A stretch of 64,000 bases of DNA from Breoghania sp037026715 (GTDB lineage: Bacteria > Pseudomonadota > Alphaproteobacteria > Rhizobiales > Stappiaceae). Every line of letters starts with the position of its first letter. Positions within the stretch are counted from its first letter, which is position 1. Both the position numbers and the translations under genes were made by a program. Shown here one piece after another: positions 40,282 to 48,888 of the stretch. The notes beneath the pieces are model-generated. The model did no database searches. It saw only the letters and a list, made by a program, of their open reading frames with translations, and had not been told where the DNA came from. The stretch is taken from contig NZ_JBANCG010000010.1 of assembly GCF_037026715.1 (NCBI RefSeq), forward strand, positions 106,662 through 170,661, written 5' to 3'.

Positions 40282-42327
40282 CTATCCGCCGGACCGGGAT
40301 CTGATCGGCACGATGTCCGCGCCAGCCAGTCGCTTCATCGCGCGCGAGAACGCCTCCGCATCCCTGTCTTCGTCATGCTTGAGAGCCGCATTGCCGGCGG
40401 TGACGAGCTTCGCCACCTTGCGCTTGAGGTCGGGTGCCTCGGCCGGCGCCGGCAGCATGTCCGCCAGATCGTCGATGGAAAGCCGCGTCTCCAGCCGGAG
40501 CATTTCCCGCTGGGCCTTCATCCAGGCGCGCCGGTCGCGGCCATGCCTTTGCGCGGCCGCCATGTCGTTGAAGCCGGTCGCCTCGATGCACGGCGCTTCG
40601 CAGACGAAGCGGCCGTCTGCCGCGTAGACGGCGATGCCGGCCAGCAGATCGTCAGGATCGAAGCGCACCGTGACCTTGCGGCCCGCGAGATCGACCAGCG
40701 GTTCCGCCCAATAGCGGTTCCCGGCCAGCATCACCTCGCCGTTGCGCCTGGAGGCCGTCACGCCTTCCGCCGCCATCAGCAGCATGCGCCGCTGGGCCTC
40801 CGTCGCCCGCTGGACGAGGGATTGTTCGTAGGAGGAGCGGAACGTCTCGGCGAGGCTACGGCCGGCGCAGACCGTTGCGCGGCGGCCGGGGCGTTCGTTG
40901 TGATGGCGGATCTCTTCGGCAACGACGGCCCGGAAAGTCTCGATCGGGATTGCCTTCGAAGCATAGTTCTCCGGCTTGGCGTCCGGCCTGTTGCCGGTAT
41001 AGGCGCCGGCAAACCTGGGGTGCTTGGCAATGTCCTCGCAAAGGTCCCGGAAAGCGCGTTCGATCGGCTTTGCCTGGCCGTGATAGGGCGTCGCCCAGTT
41101 GACCTTGATGCCGAGCGTGGTCAGCACGCCTTCCGGCTCATCCTCGCGGATCTTGAACCGGAAGCGGCTCTTCTGCTTGCCGGTCAGCCACTTCGAGGCA
41201 AACGCCCGGCCATTGTCGAGCGTGGCGCTTTCCGGGATGCCCCAGCTCTCGACCATGTCGGCAAAGGCATGGCGCACGAGCGGCCAGCTTTCGCTCTCGC
41301 CGATGCGATGGGCGAGCATCATCCCCGAATAGAGATCCTGGATCGCGACCATCAGCGGCCGCGAGACGGAGCCGTCCGGCCAGCGCACGAACACGTCGAA
41401 CCTGTGGCCATCGGCATTGACGGCCTGCATGGCGTGGAAGACCGAACGCTCGCGCGTCTGGTGGGGATAGATCGCCTGAAGCGCTTTTGTTCCCCGGCGC
41501 GCCAATGTCTGCACCGCACGCGGCAATTCCCGGTCGAGCCGGCGACGAAGCGTCTTGGCGGACGGCAAGGTCCACCCGTGCTCCCCCGCCGCCCGCTCCA
41601 GCCGGCGGAAACAGGCCTCGAAGTTCGGTGCTTCCGGCCGCAGCCAGTCGGCCTTGAGAAAGTCCCATGCCTCGGGCGAAACCGCCGCGGTCGCCGTGCG
41701 GCCCTTGTACCGGGGCGCCAGCGCGGCAAGGCGATCGGCCGCGGCGACCTTGGCGGCAGCGCGTACCCAGTTCCACAGGGTGGATGTGGAGACCCCGACA
41801 TCGCGGGCGACGAAGGCTACCGCCGCCTGCCGCGTCGCGCCGTAGGACATCTGGTCGACGCGCTCAATGGCATCGAGCCGCCGTTGCGCTTCGGCTTTCT
41901 GCTTTGCGGGCAGGCGCTCGAAGCGATCCCACAGGTCCCTGGTCCGGGCAGATCGGGCGGGCGGGATCTCGGCCGGTGCGGAATGGCGCGCCAGATAGAC
42001 CGCGCGCGCATCGAGCGGCAAGAGCTGGATACTGTATTCCAGCCCCCCGCCACGCCCACAACGAGGACGTGCAAGGTGGCTTTCGTTCCAGCCGGATGCC
42101 TTGGCGCGCCGCACCACCGCACTCGCGCTCGCCGGCATGAAGGGAAGGTTCTCGGCTGCGATTTCGGCCGCTGTAAGCCATTCTTTCATCGGCCGGTTCT
42201 CCTTTTTCCACCAGCTTTCCGGGCGCACCGGTCGCTTTCCGCGCTCGGCAACCGTCTCCAGATCGACGGTCGTCTTTTCAGGCCGTCCTGACAGCAGGTC
42301 CACGGTTTGGGCGGCGCGCCTGGACAT
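40282..42327 (-). CDS. MuA-like transposase
   Basis: 681 aa. N-terminal Mu-type DNA-binding domains precede a DDE core with Asp in VNADGHRFD, Asp in ATLDNGRAF and Glu in KPIERAFRDL, in the usual spacing, and a Mu C-terminal beta-barrel domain (VMLAGNRYWAEPL...VRFDPDDL). It cuts and joins the prophage ends. It is uninterrupted, so the element may still be mobile. Start at MSRRAAQ, overlapping the preceding stop (TGATG). Confidence 0.93.
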   Translation of the reverse strand: MSRRAAQTVDLLSGRPEKTTVDLETVAERGKRPVRPESWWKKENRPMKEWLTAAEIAAENLPFMPASASAVVRRAKASGWNESHLARPRCGRGGGLEYSIQLLPLDARAVYLARHSAPAEIPPARSARTRDLWDRFERLPAKQKAEAQRRLDAIERVDQMSYGATRQAAVAFVARDVGVSTSTLWNWVRAAAKVAAADRLAALAPRYKGRTATAAVSPEAWDFLKADWLRPEAPNFEACFRRLERAAGEHGWTLPSAKTLRRRLDRELPRAVQTLARRGTKALQAIYPHQTRERSVFHAMQAVNADGHRFDVFVRWPDGSVSRPLMVAIQDLYSGMMLAHRIGESESWPLVRHAFADMVESWGIPESATLDNGRAFASKWLTGKQKSRFRFKIREDEPEGVLTTLGIKVNWATPYHGQAKPIERAFRDLCEDIAKHPRFAGAYTGNRPDAKPENYASKAIPIETFRAVVAEEIRHHNERPGRRATVCAGRSLAETFRSSYEQSLVQRATEAQRRMLLMAAEGVTASRRNGEVMLAGNRYWAEPLVDLAGRKVTVRFDPDDLLAGIAVYAADGRFVCEAPCIEATGFNDMAAAQRHGRDRRAWMKAQREMLRLETRLSIDDLADMLPAPAEAPDLKRKVAKLVTAGNAALKHDEDRDAEAFSRAMKRLAGADIVPIRSRSGG

Positions 42328-42500
42328 CAGGCATCGTCCTCCGCCACCCAGGCTTCGATCCGCTTGCGATGCGCTTCGAAGAACCGTGTCTGGTCCGTCT
42401 TCGACAGCCGGGAGAAGGTGTCGGCGAGCGTCACCCAGCGCTCGGGCTTCACCGGCTTGCGGGGAGGCTTTCGGGCGATGGTGTCGATGTGCTGCCGCAT
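42327..42500 (-). CDS. Small phage early protein
   Basis: 57 aa: MRQHIDTIARKPPRKPVKPERWVTLADTFSRLSK... basic, no known domain. Coupled to MuA by a one-base overlap. A TTG further upstream is less likely. Confidence 0.6.
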   Translation of the reverse strand: MRQHIDTIARKPPRKPVKPERWVTLADTFSRLSKTDQTRFFEAHRKRIEAWVAEDDA

Positions 42501-42669
42501 TGGACTGTGCCTTTCGCAGTCGTTTTCGCCTGCCTTGCATGTGCCACGATCAGTCAAGACAAATGGCTGCCCCCGGCTGCGTCCGGCGGCCTGGGCAGGC
42601 GGCGTTTCCCTTAAGCTTGCAACGGTGCGAACCGGGAAACGGAGGGCTTGAAAGAAGGTGGGGGCTGCA

Positions 42670-42804
42670 TCACAACCGCCTCGTCGCGAAAGCGAACCAG
42701 ACCAGGGCCGAGGCCAGAAAAAGCGTTACAGCGACCAGTGCGGCGAGATCTCGCGGCAAGGTGGTGCCGCCTGAGACGTGTAATATGGACAGGAGACGGC
42801 TCAT
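42670..42804 (-). CDS. Small single-helix membrane protein
   Basis: 44 aa with one membrane helix (LAALVAVTLFLASALVWFAFA). It overlaps the Ner stop by four bases (ATGA), which supports translation. Function unknown. A further 19-codon ORF (42611-42670) follows by overlap but is too short to assert. Confidence 0.5.
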   Translation of the reverse strand: MSRLLSILHVSGGTTLPRDLAALVAVTLFLASALVWFAFATRRL

Positions 42805-43094
42805 GCGGCGTCCCTCATGTCTGCGGTGGACGGCGTCTTCTGGCTTTGTCGCTTTTCGCGGATCGCGTTAGTATCGCGGCCGGTCGGTGCCTTGGCGTAG
42901 CGCTCCGGCCACAACTTGGACGGGTGGATATCCAGAAAGTTGGCGATGATCCACTCGCCCTTGCGGTAACAGCGCAGCAATGCCTGCCGGCATGTGCAGT
43001 CCGGCTCCCCCGCCTCGCGGGCAAGCCGGCTGAGGTTCGATCCTCGCCTGCGGATTTCGGCGGCAATGGCGTATTTGTCCCATGAGCGGGGCAT
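42801..43094 (-). CDS. Ner-like DNA-binding regulator
   Basis: 97 aa. WDKYAIAAEIRRRGSNLSRLAREAG...EWIIANFLDIHPSKLWPERY is the Ner/Nlp helix-turn-helix pattern. In Mu, Ner shuts off repressor and early transcription after induction. ATG at 43094 with AGGGA eight bases before it; an upstream TTG is ignored. Confidence 0.88.
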   Translation of the reverse strand: MPRSWDKYAIAAEIRRRGSNLSRLAREAGEPDCTCRQALLRCYRKGEWIIANFLDIHPSKLWPERYAKAPTGRDTNAIREKRQSQKTPSTADMRDAA

Positions 43095-43204
43095 GCGCTG
43101 ATCCCTGTCATTGCTGGCTGGCCCGGTGTGCAAGACCGGCCGGCCAGTGCGTTAACGGTTGTGAGCAACGAACGGGATGAGGTTCGCACTATTTGACGAG
43201 CATA

Positions 43205-43300
43205 TCAAGCGTCAAAGTTCGAATTTCTCGCGTCATAGTTCGAAGTCGGCGGTTATGAGGCGAGGCCCGAATTAAATGTACGAATATCAATCGTTTATGA
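43205..43300. promoter_or_regulatory. Divergent early promoter/operator region
   Basis: GTCAAAGTTCGAA (43211-43223) and GTCATAGTTCGAA (43232-43244) are direct repeats 21 bases apart, two helical turns, with a further TACGAATAT near 43277. The region lies between the divergent ner and repressor genes and is AT-richer than its surroundings. These are likely repressor or Ner binding sites for the lysogeny switch. Confidence 0.55.
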
Positions 43301-43349
43301 CCCATCCGCCGATCCGGCACCGAACAATGTCGATTCGTCAGGGTTCGGC

Positions 43350-43997
43350 ATGATGGATCTCGAGGGATTCCCGGTTCGAATGAAACAGCTGATCGGGCAC
43401 GATAGTGCGAACTCCTTCGCACGCCAGGTCGGCATCTCCGAGAGCCTGATCCGCAAATATCTCGCCGGCGGAATGCCAGGTATCGAGAAGGCGGCGCAGA
43501 TCGCGCAGGCAAAGGGCGTCTCGCTCGACTGGCTTATTGGAGGGGAGGAAGCCGCACGGAAGGAGGCTGCGGTGGTTTCCGACGATTTCGCGCTGATCCG
43601 GCGCCTGTCGGTCTCTGCCTCAGCCGGCAACGGCGCGTTGGCCGAGCATGAGGACGACATCGGCACATTGGCGTTCAGAAACGAATGGCTGCATCGCCGG
43701 GGCATAAATCCGCGCGCTGCACGGGCGTTGACAGCCCGCGGCGACAGCATGGAACCGACGATCCGGGACGGCGATATCCTGCTGGTCGACACCTCGATCG
43801 ACCGGGTTATCGATCATGCGATTTATGTGGTCGTCGTTGCCGGTCTTGTCCTGGTGAAGCGGACGCAGCTTCGCCTCGACGGTTCGCTGCGCCTGGCGTC
43901 GGACAATCCCGTGTTCGCGCCGGAAGACATTGCCGCGAGCGAAACCGACCAGGTCCGCATCGTCGGCCGCGTCATGTGGTTCGGTCGCTCGATTTGA
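43350..43997 (+). CDS. Phage repressor: XRE helix-turn-helix with S24 peptidase
   Basis: 215 aa. N-terminal HTH (SNSFARQVGISESLIRKYLAGGMPGI), C-terminal LexA/S24 domain with Ser in GDSMEPTI (about 131-138) and Lys in LVKRTQL (about 167-173). It would keep the element silent and self-cleave on RecA activation, so induction by DNA damage is expected, unlike the Clp-controlled Mu repressor. It is the only plus-strand phage gene. Confidence 0.9.
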   Translation: MMDLEGFPVRMKQLIGHDSANSFARQVGISESLIRKYLAGGMPGIEKAAQIAQAKGVSLDWLIGGEEAARKEAAVVSDDFALIRRLSVSASAGNGALAEHEDDIGTLAFRNEWLHRRGINPRAARALTARGDSMEPTIRDGDILLVDTSIDRVIDHAIYVVVVAGLVLVKRTQLRLDGSLRLASDNPVFAPEDIAASETDQVRIVGRVMWFGRSI

Positions 43998-44085
43998 AGG
44001 CAACTGGAAGCGCGCTGGAAGCCCCCTCGAAGGGCTCGGGGAGCCCCCTTTGTGATGGCAAGATCAAGTGTCTTCGGTGGTGGCG

Positions 44086-44227
44086 CCTTTAAATCCAAAT
44101 GTCCTTCGTCGCATGAAATCGGGGCGGCCCGGATGCCCGGTCAAAGCCGGGATTTTCGGCGCTTTTCGTCATTTGCCGCCTTTTCCCGCCAAGTCCCGCC
44201 TACTCCGATTTCATATGTCCCCTAACA
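44086..44227 (-). other. Prophage end (repressor side, attL) with transposase-site repeats
   Basis: Read on the minus strand: TGTTAGG (44227-44221), then GGACATATGAAATCGGAG (from 44220), and a second site GGACATTTGGATTTAAAG (from 44104). The layout TGT-7-GGACA is identical to the far end. The last codons of repC, including its stop at 44211-44213, lie in this end. Confidence 0.7.
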
Positions 44228-45761
44228 CGCGCCGCCGTTCGCTCAGCCGGCCGTAGACGCTGCGCGCCAGACGAAGTTCGCCGCGCTCGGCCTTCGCGAT
44301 AAGCCCGCGCAGGTAGCCGCCGGGCGAGGCGACGGAACCTTCCGCCACCTTGTCCGCGATCAGCGCCAGCGCGGCCGCCGCCCGGCGTTCGCCAAGAGCC
44401 GCGCGCGCGCCCTGCCAGGCATCGCCCGAGATGCCGACCATCGGCCGGATCGTGTCGGCCGCCAGCGCAAACTCGCGCCAGTTGCGGATATAGCGCCCGA
44501 GCCCGTGCGCGGTCTCGGCAAAGGCGGGACAGGCGAAAAGGATCGTCCGCAGGGTCAGCCCCGCCTCGCCGTCCGCCTCCCCCGCCCTCTCGCCGTTTCG
44601 ACCATCTGGCCGCCCGCCTGTCGGCCCCTCTGGCCGCCGGCCCATTTGCCCAGCGGCTCCCGCGGCAATCGCCTCGCCTTCCGGCCCCGCCCCGTCTCGC
44701 CGCCCCATCTCGGTTTGTCGCCCCGTCTCGGGTTGTCTCTCTATCTCGGTTTGTCTCTGCGGCATGTCTTCCCGCTCCCCGCCGGCTGCCACCGGTGCCG
44801 GGGCCTGCGCCTCCGGCTTCCGGCCCGGCCGCGCGCACGCCGTTTCCAGGCTGTTACATCTTACCGATTGGAGGTGCGTTGTAATTGGTATGTGCGGGTC
44901 ACGACCGGCCCCGCTGGGGTCCATATTCCGGAAATTCCCGTCGTCAGGGCAAGCACTTGGCGCCTCGGCCGGCTGAACTTCGGCACGCAGGGCCGCCTCG
45001 GCCTCCTCCCTCAGCGCCGTGAAGGCGTCATGCAGGTCACACAGCGCATCGGTCGTCATCGTCGCCGCGCCCTGAAGCCGGGCCATCAGGATGCCATAAC
45101 CGCGCGCGACCCTCTGCCAGACCGGACCCTGCCAGACTGGGCCCTGCCGCATTGGGTCCTGCTCCCCCGAACGCTCCGCAAAACGCCCCGCAGCCGCCCC
45201 TGACGCCTCGTCCAGCATGGCGCGCACGCTGCGACGCAGGATGGTGATCCGGCGCTGCAGCGACTTGCGCAGGTCCCGCTCGGCCCGGATCGTGGCATGC
45301 AGCGCCTCGAATTCGGCCGTGCGGGCGGCCAGCGGGCCGAGGTCGAAGCCATAGGCCTCGCGGATCCGCCCATCCTCGTCGCGCCGGCCCCAGCGCTTGC
45401 CGTTGGAACTGTCCCGGTAGGCGATCACCCCGGCCTCGGCGAGCTTGCGCAGCCGGCGCTTGACGGCCGACAGGGAAAGCCCCGTCGCCTCCATCAGATA
45501 ATCGTTGGAGGGCCACACGATCGGCCGTGCGCCGGCCTCCCAGTCGCAGGGCCGGGTGAAGACGGCGAGCGTGTCGAGCAGCAGCACGTCGCCCGGCCTG
45601 AGCCCGATCGCCGGCGCCACGCGACGCAGCGCCAGCATCGCCCTGTTGCGGGTCACGTCCTCTCCCTCGCCGTCGCTGGCAAGAGCGCTCGCCCGGCACA
45701 AGCCCGGCGTCGCCTTGCGCCACCCGCTGGGCGCCGGCGTGAAACCACCCGTTTCCATCAT
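44211..45761 (-). CDS. repC: Replication initiator RepC
   Basis: 516 aa. It begins METGGFTPAPSGWRKATPG, typical of RepC, followed by the winged-helix DNA-binding region (IVWPSNDYLMEATGLSLSAVKRRLRKLAEAGVIAYRDS, about 85-125). The C-terminal domain ends GGYLRGLIAKAERGEL. A low-complexity linker (about 345-400) lengthens it beyond the usual 400-440 aa. The final residues VLGDI and the stop are encoded by the prophage end, so the native tail was cut off. The origin normally lies within repC. It is presumably still active. Confidence 0.93.
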   Translation of the reverse strand: MMETGGFTPAPSGWRKATPGLCRASALASDGEGEDVTRNRAMLALRRVAPAIGLRPGDVLLLDTLAVFTRPCDWEAGARPIVWPSNDYLMEATGLSLSAVKRRLRKLAEAGVIAYRDSSNGKRWGRRDEDGRIREAYGFDLGPLAARTAEFEALHATIRAERDLRKSLQRRITILRRSVRAMLDEASGAAAGRFAERSGEQDPMRQGPVWQGPVWQRVARGYGILMARLQGAATMTTDALCDLHDAFTALREEAEAALRAEVQPAEAPSACPDDGNFRNMDPSGAGRDPHIPITTHLQSVRCNSLETACARPGRKPEAQAPAPVAAGGEREDMPQRQTEIERQPETGRQTEMGRRDGAGPEGEAIAAGAAGQMGRRPEGPTGGRPDGRNGERAGEADGEAGLTLRTILFACPAFAETAHGLGRYIRNWREFALAADTIRPMVGISGDAWQGARAALGERRAAAALALIADKVAEGSVASPGGYLRGLIAKAERGELRLARSVYGRLSERRRVLGDI

Positions 45762-45825
45762 CGAAATTGCAAACCTCCACTGTGCGGAGGGCGCAGGAAA
45801 CCGCCGCCCGGCCATGCCGGGCCCT

Positions 45826-45908
45826 TGACACGTTCCGCCGAAAGGTGTCCCTTCTCAACTGTCAGATATCAAAAGGAGCTTCCGGAGGCGTCTTCGGGGG
45901 CTTTTTTT
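45826..45908 (+). ncRNA. Antisense ctRNA of the repABC operon
   Basis: On the plus strand, opposite to repC: TTGACA at 45826-45831 as a -35, and a terminator with a 10-bp stem GCTTCCGGAG-GCGT-CTTCGGGGGC (45878-45901, two GU pairs) followed by seven T. All repABC plasmids encode an incompatibility RNA in the repB-repC gap that limits RepC. The rest of the gap (45909-46114) holds CGTCTCC repeats and no gene. Confidence 0.65.
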
Positions 45909-46114
45909 GTGCCCGGCCGAATGCCCGGCCATCGCCGGGCGTGCGCCCGATGCGGCCGCCCCCGGACAAGATCTCCGGGATGCGCGGACCGCCCGACCTG
46001 ATGAAATTCCTGTTCGCCTCTCCCCGGGCGCCGTCTCCCGGATCGCGTCTCCTCGTTCGCGTCTCCTCGTTCGAGTCTCCCCGGGCGCCGCCTCTCTCCG
46101 TCTATCGGGGGTGG

Positions 46115-47248
46115 TCAGCCGCCGCGTGCGGCGCGGAAAGCCTCCGCGAGCCTTGGCAGCTCGCCGGCCAGATAATCGGCGAAGGCGCGGTGATCGGCGC
46201 CGTCGAGTTCGATGCGCGTGCGCCGCGCTCCGCGTGAGAGGAAGGCGACGCGCCGCCCCTGCGCGTCGGCGATCGACAGGGCGCCCGAGGCTGGTCCCGC
46301 CTCACCGGCGGCGGCGGCGCGGCTGCGCTGCATCTTCGCCAGCCTGTTCAGCAGCAACTGGAACCGGGCGTCGCTGTCCGCCTGGCGGAAGCGGCCGGTG
46401 GCGCATTCCGCGCGCACCTGGAGATCGGCCCGCTCCGCCTTCAACAAGGCGCCCAGCGCCAGCCAGCGCTGGCGGCCGGCCCGCGGCGCCGGCCCGATCG
46501 CCCGAACGATGTCGTCCGGCACGCCCTCGGCCACCTGCAGCATGCGGCTCATCTCGGTCTTGTCGACGGAAAGCGCCGCCTGCGCCGTGTGCCGGTCGAA
46601 ACCGCCCGCGATGATGGCGCGGGCAAAGCGCGCGCGCTCGATGTAGGAAAGATCGCGGCGGGCGGCGTTCTCGTTTCCCTGGGCAACCAGAAGGGCACGG
46701 TCGTCGAGCTGGCGCACGATCGCCCGGACCGGAATGGAAAGCTCGCGGGCGGCGCGAATACGGCGGTGGCCGCAGGCGGTCTGATAGTATCCGGCCCGCG
46801 CCTTGTCCGCATCGGGATGGGGGCGCACAAGCACCGGCACCTGCTGGCCGTTCGCCGCAATCGAGGCCTTCAGCGCCGCGAAATCGGCATCGCCCGGCCC
46901 CGACCTCGACCCCGACTCAGGCCCCGGTCCCGGCTCGCCGAGCCGGTCGGCAAGGATCGACCCCTCGATCATCGCCGGATCGAGATCGACCACGCGCTCG
47001 CCCTCACGCAGGCTTTCGCGCAGGCGCCGTCCCTCCTCCGCCTCCCGCGCGAGCGCATCCAGCGAAAGCCCCACGGCCCGCACCGCGCCCGTCGCCCCTG
47101 CCTGAAGCCGCCGCTGCGGCATGCCCGCATCCGCAGCACTTTCGCCGTGTCCTTCGTGCGTTGCCTCCGGGGCCACCGCGCCGATCATGTCCTCGGACGG
47201 AGACACCCCGGCGAAAAGCGCTTCGACAACATCCTTGCGTTTGCTCAT
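46115..47248 (-). CDS. repB: Plasmid partition protein RepB (ParB family)
   Basis: 377 aa. ParB nuclease-like N-domain with GHRRIRAARELSIPVRAIVR (about 167-187), and the HTH RHTAQAALSVDKTEMSRMLQVA (about 225-246). It binds parS and works with RepA. ATG at 47248 follows GGAGG by seven bases; a TTG six bases upstream is less likely. A Gly/Pro/Ser-rich stretch near 105-125 is unusual. Confidence 0.93.
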   Translation of the reverse strand: MSKRKDVVEALFAGVSPSEDMIGAVAPEATHEGHGESAADAGMPQRRLQAGATGAVRAVGLSLDALAREAEEGRRLRESLREGERVVDLDPAMIEGSILADRLGEPGPGPESGSRSGPGDADFAALKASIAANGQQVPVLVRPHPDADKARAGYYQTACGHRRIRAARELSIPVRAIVRQLDDRALLVAQGNENAARRDLSYIERARFARAIIAGGFDRHTAQAALSVDKTEMSRMLQVAEGVPDDIVRAIGPAPRAGRQRWLALGALLKAERADLQVRAECATGRFRQADSDARFQLLLNRLAKMQRSRAAAAGEAGPASGALSIADAQGRRVAFLSRGARRTRIELDGADHRAFADYLAGELPRLAEAFRAARGG

Positions 47249-47368
47249 TTTCAATCCTCCTGTCCCCCTATTCTCGCCCCGGCCAAGGGGGGCGGGGATA
47301 ACGTTCCCGCTTCCAGGGTGCAGGCCCCAGAGTGTTTTCCGCCCGGACAGAGCCGCTCGGAATATGCT

Positions 47369-48748
47369 CTAGCCCGCCGCCGCCTCGTTTCCCCGGCCCC
47401 AGGCGGCCCGCAGCAGGCCCTCGATCTCGCCGTTGACAGCTGTCAACGCATCCATGGCCCGGTCGTAGGTCTGGCGGGTAAAATTCTCCCGGCCGACCTC
47501 GTAAAGCGTCTGCTTGGTCAGCCCGGCGTCGGAGATTGCGGTCGATTTCACCATCGGTGCGGTGAGCACGCGCGAGCCGAACTGCGCGCGCAGGAAGGCG
47601 GCCATCTGCGTCTGCGGCCCGTCATTCGGCTCGTAGCGGGTGATGAGATAGCGCATGAAGCCGAAATTCAGCTCGCAGCCGGCCGCGCTCACCACCGACA
47701 GAAGGTCGGAGGTCATGAACAGGAACTGGCTCATGGAGGCCACGTCCAGCATCTGCGGATGCACGGTCACGATCACCGCGCTCGCGGCGCAAAGCGCGCT
47801 GAGGGTCAGAAAACCCAGTTGCGGCGGGCAGTCGAGCACCACCACGTCGTAGGCGTCGGCCACCGTGTCGAGCGCGGTGCGAAGGCGCGTGAAGAAGGGA
47901 TCCGCCGCCGCCACGCCGCCCGTCTCGCCCAGATGGCGCGGGGTGGCATGCTCGAATTCCTGAAGCTCCAGACTGCCGGGCACCAGATCGAGACCGGGGA
48001 AATAGGTGGAGCGCACGAGGCGGGACAGCTCCACCCGGTCCCCGTCATAGCGGATCGCGCCGTAGATCGAGGTATTCGGCTGGAAATCCAGCTCCGGCTG
48101 ATAGCCGAACAGCGCCGACATGGAGGCCTGCGGGTCGAGATCGATGGCCAGCACGCGATAGCCCTGCAGGGCCATGTGCTGGGCGAAATAGGTGGCCGTG
48201 GTGGTCTTGCCCGAACCGCCCTTGAAATTGCTGATCGCCAGGATCTGCAACTCCTCGCCGGCGGCCGGATCGCGGCGGCGCAGATAGTTGCGCGCCTTGG
48301 CCCCGCCCTGACGGCCCAGATGCTCGCGCAGCGCGTTGACATCCTCCAGCGTGTAGGCGCGCCGGCCGCTGGCGCTGACGCAGGAGGGCTGCGGCCCCTC
48401 CCCCGACAGCGAGAGCTGGCGCAGATAGCCGTCCGACACGCCGATGAGCCGCGCCGCCTCCCCGGAGGAGAAGGTGCGCAGGCTCTTTTCCCGGTTGGGC
48501 GGGAAAAGTCGCTGGCGCAGGCTCGACAGTTGCCCCGAGAGCATCCGGGCATCGGCGACGATCTGGCGATCGACATCGAGGCCGAGCGCATCGCGCGTCC
48601 CCTCTCCGGCGCCGGCCCCCTGCCCCATCGCCGCTCCGCCAGCCAGACCGCCAGCCAGACCGCCAACCTGACCATTCGGCCGCTGCCGGGTCAGGTCCAT
48701 TGCCGGACGCGGTGCCGGCCCGTTCGCGTGTGCCGTTTCGATGCGCAT
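47369..48748 (-). CDS. repA: Plasmid partition ATPase RepA (ParA family)
   Basis: 459 aa. An N-terminal MerR-like HTH (FSSGEAARLIGVSDGYLRQLSL, about 93-114) for autoregulation, then a deviant Walker A FKGGSGKTTT (about 174-183) and VVLDCPPQLG. The first 60 residues are Gly/Ala-rich and longer than usual. It segregates the plasmid and represses the operon. Its 3' part contains a parS palindrome. Confidence 0.95.
   Translation of the reverse strand: MRIETAHANGPAPRPAMDLTRQRPNGQVGGLAGGLAGGAAMGQGAGAGEGTRDALGLDVDRQIVADARMLSGQLSSLRQRLFPPNREKSLRTFSSGEAARLIGVSDGYLRQLSLSGEGPQPSCVSASGRRAYTLEDVNALREHLGRQGGAKARNYLRRRDPAAGEELQILAISNFKGGSGKTTTATYFAQHMALQGYRVLAIDLDPQASMSALFGYQPELDFQPNTSIYGAIRYDGDRVELSRLVRSTYFPGLDLVPGSLELQEFEHATPRHLGETGGVAAADPFFTRLRTALDTVADAYDVVVLDCPPQLGFLTLSALCAASAVIVTVHPQMLDVASMSQFLFMTSDLLSVVSAAGCELNFGFMRYLITRYEPNDGPQTQMAAFLRAQFGSRVLTAPMVKSTAISDAGLTKQTLYEVGRENFTRQTYDRAMDALTAVNGEIEGLLRAAWGRGNEAAAG
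47432..47447. other. parS site within repA
   Basis: GTTGACAGCTGTCAAC, identical to the palindrome at 11551-11566 and matching the repABC parS consensus. It lies in the coding region near the repA 3' end; parS sites near or inside rep genes are known in this family. Confidence 0.8.
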
Positions 48749-48760
48749 GTACCCCTCCTG

Positions 48761-48776
48761 GAAAACTTACGTTTTC
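48761..48776. promoter_or_regulatory. RepA operator-like inverted repeat
   Basis: GAAAAC-TTAC-GTTTTC lies 12 bases before the repA start codon, beside the AGGAGGGG ribosome site. Its place fits autorepression by RepA and RepB. AT-rich promoter DNA continues to about 48850. Confidence 0.5.
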
Positions 48777-48888
48777 AAATGAAGAATTCGATGGAGGGAG
48801 TTTTCACCAATTTGCCGATGGGCAGAAATGCGTATCGGCTATACCTACATATGCCAGGCGACGACCTGCCCGGCATCCGCGATGCCCT

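Larger units (their letters stand above)
18025..44227 (-). mobile_element. Mu-like transposable prophage without head genes
   Basis: About 26.2 kb with inverted ends: TGTAGCC then GGACA at 18025, and TGTTAGG then GGACA read from 44227 on the minus strand. The order matches Mu on the early side (repressor, Ner, MuA, MuB, DUF3164, GemA, Mor) and P2/Mu on the late side (lysis, then a full contractile tail). No terminase, portal, protease, capsid or head-completion gene is present. The five bases outside each end differ (CCCCC and CGCGC), so no target duplication is visible. It is either a defective prophage or a tailocin locus. Confidence 0.85.
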
